A stretch of DNA of 64,000 nucleotides, taken from positions 1 through 64,000 of the forward strand of contig CAJNDT010001251.1 in the NCBI GenBank assembly GCA_905221615.1. The letters run 5' to 3'. Position 1 is the stretch's first letter, and each line of letters starts with the position of its first letter. The DNA comes from Symbiodinium sp. CCMP2592 (lineage: Eukaryota; Sar; Dinophyceae; Suessiales; Symbiodiniaceae). The notes under the pieces are model-generated. The model did not search any database. It was given only the letters and a program-made list of their open reading frames with translations, and was not told the origin of the DNA. The position numbers and the translations under genes were made by a program. Shown here piece after piece: positions 61,532-64,000 of the stretch.

Positions 61532-63529
61532 ATGTGGCCGGATTATTTTACCACGCAGCCACCAGCAACACCATACGCACCAACAACCCGACCGGTGCTC
61601 AATCAGTTTCACCCGAACACCTGGGTACCGCAGTCACAAGGATACCCAGCAATGATGCCAACTGGCATTGCTGCCACTCAGCAGCACACACTGCCGACGC
61701 AACCCACTACGATCCCTGTTGAGCAGACGCACAGCTTCCCCATGATGCCATGTGGACACAATGCTCCTATACCACAGCATCCGATGGTATACACACAACT
61801 CAGCACACCACAGCCCCAGCTGCCACAACAACCTCCACCCCAGCAATTCATGACGCAACATTCCCCCACTTTCTTGAACCCTGTTCCTTTGTCTACCCAT
61901 CCTACAGTTTTTCCCACGAGCCCATCACCTCTGACACCGCATCACTCCCAGCCTGCCACATACAACATTCCTTTCACACCACCTGCTCCACAACCCCAAC
62001 CTGCACCTTGCAGCATCCCTTCCACACAACCCGCTCAACAATCCCATATACCGCCGCCAACGACCCTCCAACAAGCCTCACAATCTCACCCCACCAATGT
62101 TACCACTACCGATGCTGCACACATTGCCCCGCAGACACCGGCAATCACCCCCCAACCCCAGCCAATAAGCACAGCCAACACCCCCGCGGTCAGCACATTG
62201 CCACCCACACAATCACCACCCGCTACGGGATCGGGAGACACTGACCCGCTCGCAGCACGTGCTTCTTCCCACCATCCTCCGTTGCCACGCAGGCGACGGC
62301 GCTCACCCACCCGCAGCAGAACCCGCACCTTGAGCACTAGACGCCGACGACGCACACGCAGCAGAGCACGACCTGCCAGCAGCGGGAGACAGCACCGCCG
62401 ACACAGACACCACCGATCCCGCGACACCCGCAGAAGTCGTTCTAGCAGGGACACCAGGCGATCTTCGTCGACACCTCCGCGGAACTCGGTTGTGCTCCGC
62501 AGCTATTCTACAGTACGTGACGTTGATACCAACAAGTGGCATTACAGAGCCACACAGCTACGCCAGAGGCCACCCACCCCACCCAAGGTCCCACAAAGGA
62601 CATTGGCCTCGCAGGTTCAGCGAATCGCCCTCCGCATCAAGGGCAGCCAAGCAGCACAACAGCAGCCCCCAGCCGGACAGGGCACCTCCTCCCGCCAACA
62701 GGCTCAGCACAATCCCTCCAGCTCCGTTCGGACACCTGCCCCGACCTACGATGCATCAACAGCCGTGGCCCCATCGGGTCAGCCAACCCTCGAACAACTG
62801 GGCAAACAGAGCAGACCACCACAGATTGATGTGGCGCCTTTCTCTGAGCTTTACGATCATGAAAAGCCGACACCCCACGCTGTCGACTTGGAGGAAGCGC
62901 ACAAACTCGCCAAAACTTTGGGCGAGATAGCTGCTGACAGCGATTTCAGGCAGGAGACTTTAGCAGAATTTGCACATGCAGTGCTACAATCAGGCACGCG
63001 ATCAGCGTGCAACGAACTTGGGGCAGTGCTGACGCCAATATCGGACGGCGTGCATACTATGTTATTCATTCCTTGGGCTGGAGAGCAGCGCAGAGCGTTC
63101 GGCACCCGTGCCACTGACCCACCAGGAGAGACATACATCTACACCGCCGGACACGGCACGAGCATTGCAAGTGCCGCGCGCATTATGCTCGAGGACTTGG
63201 TCCGCCCAAGTTCAGTCAGACACTGCTTCGACGACAAGTCCTACCCACCCATTCCCTCTTGCGTCATTTACGGGAATGCAACCCCAGGAGATGTATCGGA
63301 AAGCACGGTCCATATAGTAACCGATCAATGTACACGGCGGCCGAAAGGCCAACAGGGAGTGATCGTCATCGGGACAATACGGACTAAGTATCAGCATTAC
63401 AAGATGACGTATCGGGACATGTATAGAGAGGCCTTTATCGTGGGGCGAAAGGGTGTTGTGCGGACCCCAGAGAAGTGGGGATTCCACTCGGGGCATTTCA
63501 GCATTGTTGGATTCGGCCTTATTCAGTGA
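61532..63529 (+). CDS. 665-aa Pro/Gln- and RS-rich protein with conserved-looking C-terminal domain
   Basis: Start ATG 61532 (MWPDYFTTQPP), directly after TTCGTTGCAG, a good acceptor-like sequence; the frame is open to 61493 without an ATG. Residues 1-240 are Pro/Gln/Thr-rich and probably disordered. Residues about 250-325 are Arg/Ser-dipeptide-rich like splicing-factor RS domains. Residues about 420-665 have globular composition. There, HGTS at 541-544 within YTAGHGTSIASAARIMLEDL, a following RPSS, and VVRTPEKWGFHSGHFSIVGF near the end loosely resemble the 'HGTs...A..I...G..pS' signature of ADP-ribosyltransferase-fold proteins. That is a hypothesis from pattern, not a recognised family. A possible paralogue starts at 63798. 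The RS tract suggests RNA-related or nuclear function, by inference. Confidence 0.6.
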   Translation: MWPDYFTTQPPATPYAPTTRPVLNQFHPNTWVPQSQGYPAMMPTGIAATQQHTLPTQPTTIPVEQTHSFPMMPCGHNAPIPQHPMVYTQLSTPQPQLPQQPPPQQFMTQHSPTFLNPVPLSTHPTVFPTSPSPLTPHHSQPATYNIPFTPPAPQPQPAPCSIPSTQPAQQSHIPPPTTLQQASQSHPTNVTTTDAAHIAPQTPAITPQPQPISTANTPAVSTLPPTQSPPATGSGDTDPLAARASSHHPPLPRRRRRSPTRSRTRTLSTRRRRRTRSRARPASSGRQHRRHRHHRSRDTRRSRSSRDTRRSSSTPPRNSVVLRSYSTVRDVDTNKWHYRATQLRQRPPTPPKVPQRTLASQVQRIALRIKGSQAAQQQPPAGQGTSSRQQAQHNPSSSVRTPAPTYDASTAVAPSGQPTLEQLGKQSRPPQIDVAPFSELYDHEKPTPHAVDLEEAHKLAKTLGEIAADSDFRQETLAEFAHAVLQSGTRSACNELGAVLTPISDGVHTMLFIPWAGEQRRAFGTRATDPPGETYIYTAGHGTSIASAARIMLEDLVRPSSVRHCFDDKSYPPIPSCVIYGNATPGDVSESTVHIVTDQCTRRPKGQQGVIVIGTIRTKYQHYKMTYRDMYREAFIVGRKGVVRTPEKWGFHSGHFSIVGFGLIQ

Positions 63530-63797
63530 TGTTCTGTATTACTTTCTTTCTTCTTCCGAGTCTACCTTTCACTCTTGAGTATCATTTCTCTTCCAGGCCT
63601 GAATCCCGTTGCACATAGCTGTATGCAATCAAGCATTTGCTCCGACCCCGCTTTTGAGCCAAAGAAGAGACGATGCAGCTGCATGCTGGATGCATTCCAC
63701 AAGTAGATGCTGACACCCAGGCCAACTATGTTGTCCATGCGCGTGCTATTTGCAGCTTTTGCAGTCACAGGCAATTGTAGTGCCCCATTGTGCAACC
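63530..63797 (+). other. Intergenic region with strong splice-acceptor-like sequence
   Basis: After the stop of the 665-aa ORF a pyrimidine-rich tract runs to CATTTCTCTTCCAG at about 63596, a good 3' splice/trans-splice acceptor. The remaining ~200 bp before ATG 63798 shows no conserved ORF. A minus-strand frame (63562-63840) overlaps but looks like a shadow. Confidence 0.45.
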
Positions 63798-64000
63798 ATG
63801 TACAAGCCGACACAGCCTCAGTGGCACACAACAATGCCAACAGGCATCATCGGCACAGCAATCAGTGCGGTGCAGAGACAAACAGCTTCAACCAGCAGCA
63901 CCCCAATGCACCCGATTTCCCCACCACCAGGGATCCACAACATCCCACCCCACACCTCACCCCAGACCCCAACCACCTGGGGTTCAGCTCACCCTTACAG
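63798..64000 (+). CDS. Start of a Pro/Gln/Thr-rich protein, possibly paralogous to the 665-aa ORF (partial)
   Basis: ATG 63798 opens MYKPTQPQWHTTMPTGIIG and remains open to the window end (67 codons). Proline-, threonine- and serine-rich composition and the shared MPTGI word near the start link it to the N-terminus of the 665-aa protein (QGYPAMMPTGIAATQQ). A second frame from an ATG near 63738 (MRVLFAAFAVTGNCSA) is also open to the end and begins like a signal peptide, so the frame choice is not certain. If the first frame is right, the locus is a tandem gene array that continues beyond the window. Confidence 0.4.
   Translation, partial: MYKPTQPQWHTTMPTGIIGTAISAVQRQTASTSSTPMHPISPPPGIHNIPPHTSPQTPTTWGSAHPY

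Overview
The window looks like nuclear DNA of a dinoflagellate, most plausibly a Symbiodiniaceae-type genome. The evidence is indirect. Genes are very sparse. Plant/dinoflagellate-type telomere heptamers (TTTAGGG/CCCTAAA) are scattered, singly and in degenerate runs, through almost all spacer DNA. There are many short inverted-repeat elements and eukaryotic retrotransposons of three classes. A motif resembling the dinoflagellate spliced leader recurs upstream of a compact set of ORFs. Nothing bacterial (operons, Shine-Dalgarno sites, CRISPR) is present.

Layout. 1-16.7 kb: spacer rich in telomere-like heptamers and short palindromic elements, with one convincing ORF, a putative secreted protein on the minus strand (6434-7195). 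16.7-21.9 kb: a nearly complete but frameshifted non-LTR retrotransposon (APE endonuclease, RT, zinc finger, RNase H). 21.9-33.2 kb: spacer, MITE-like elements and a second, 5'-truncated LINE fragment (26865-27812, minus). 33.2-34.0 kb: a membrane-anchored RING-H2 protein ORF (minus). 35.2-38.5 kb: a Penelope-like element, rearranged by inversion so that its 3' part lies in reverse orientation beside its gag-like and RT ORFs, with a perfect 84-bp inverted repeat. 38.5-44.8 kb: spacer with nested miniature elements, a 40-bp tandem repeat and an 85-bp-arm palindrome.

44.8-53.4 kb: a complete Ty1/copia-type LTR retrotransposon on the minus strand. It has identical 184-bp LTRs, a 5-bp target duplication, a tRNA-iMet-like primer site, one 1994-codon Gag-Pol ORF and extra 3' ORFs. 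Two things stand out. The pentamer ACTTT recurs on its sense strand about every 30-80 nt across LTRs, coding and non-coding parts. The integrase DD35E glutamate is replaced by glycine.

53.4-57.7 kb: spacer. 57.9-64 kb: a compact run of plus-strand ORFs (129, 87, 81, 214 and 665 codons, then the start of a possible paralogue). They are Pro/Gln-, Ser/Arg- or coiled-coil-rich; three copies of CCGCAGCCATTT sit in front of members of the run, and a ~489-bp tandem repeat lies inside it. This cluster and the ACTTT-patterned copia element are the best candidates for undescribed biology.

Dinoflagellate genes can contain introns, so single-ORF calls outside the retroelements may be exons rather than whole genes. 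Several ORFs open without an ATG; starts were moved to the first plausible ATG where one exists. All counts were made by eye.
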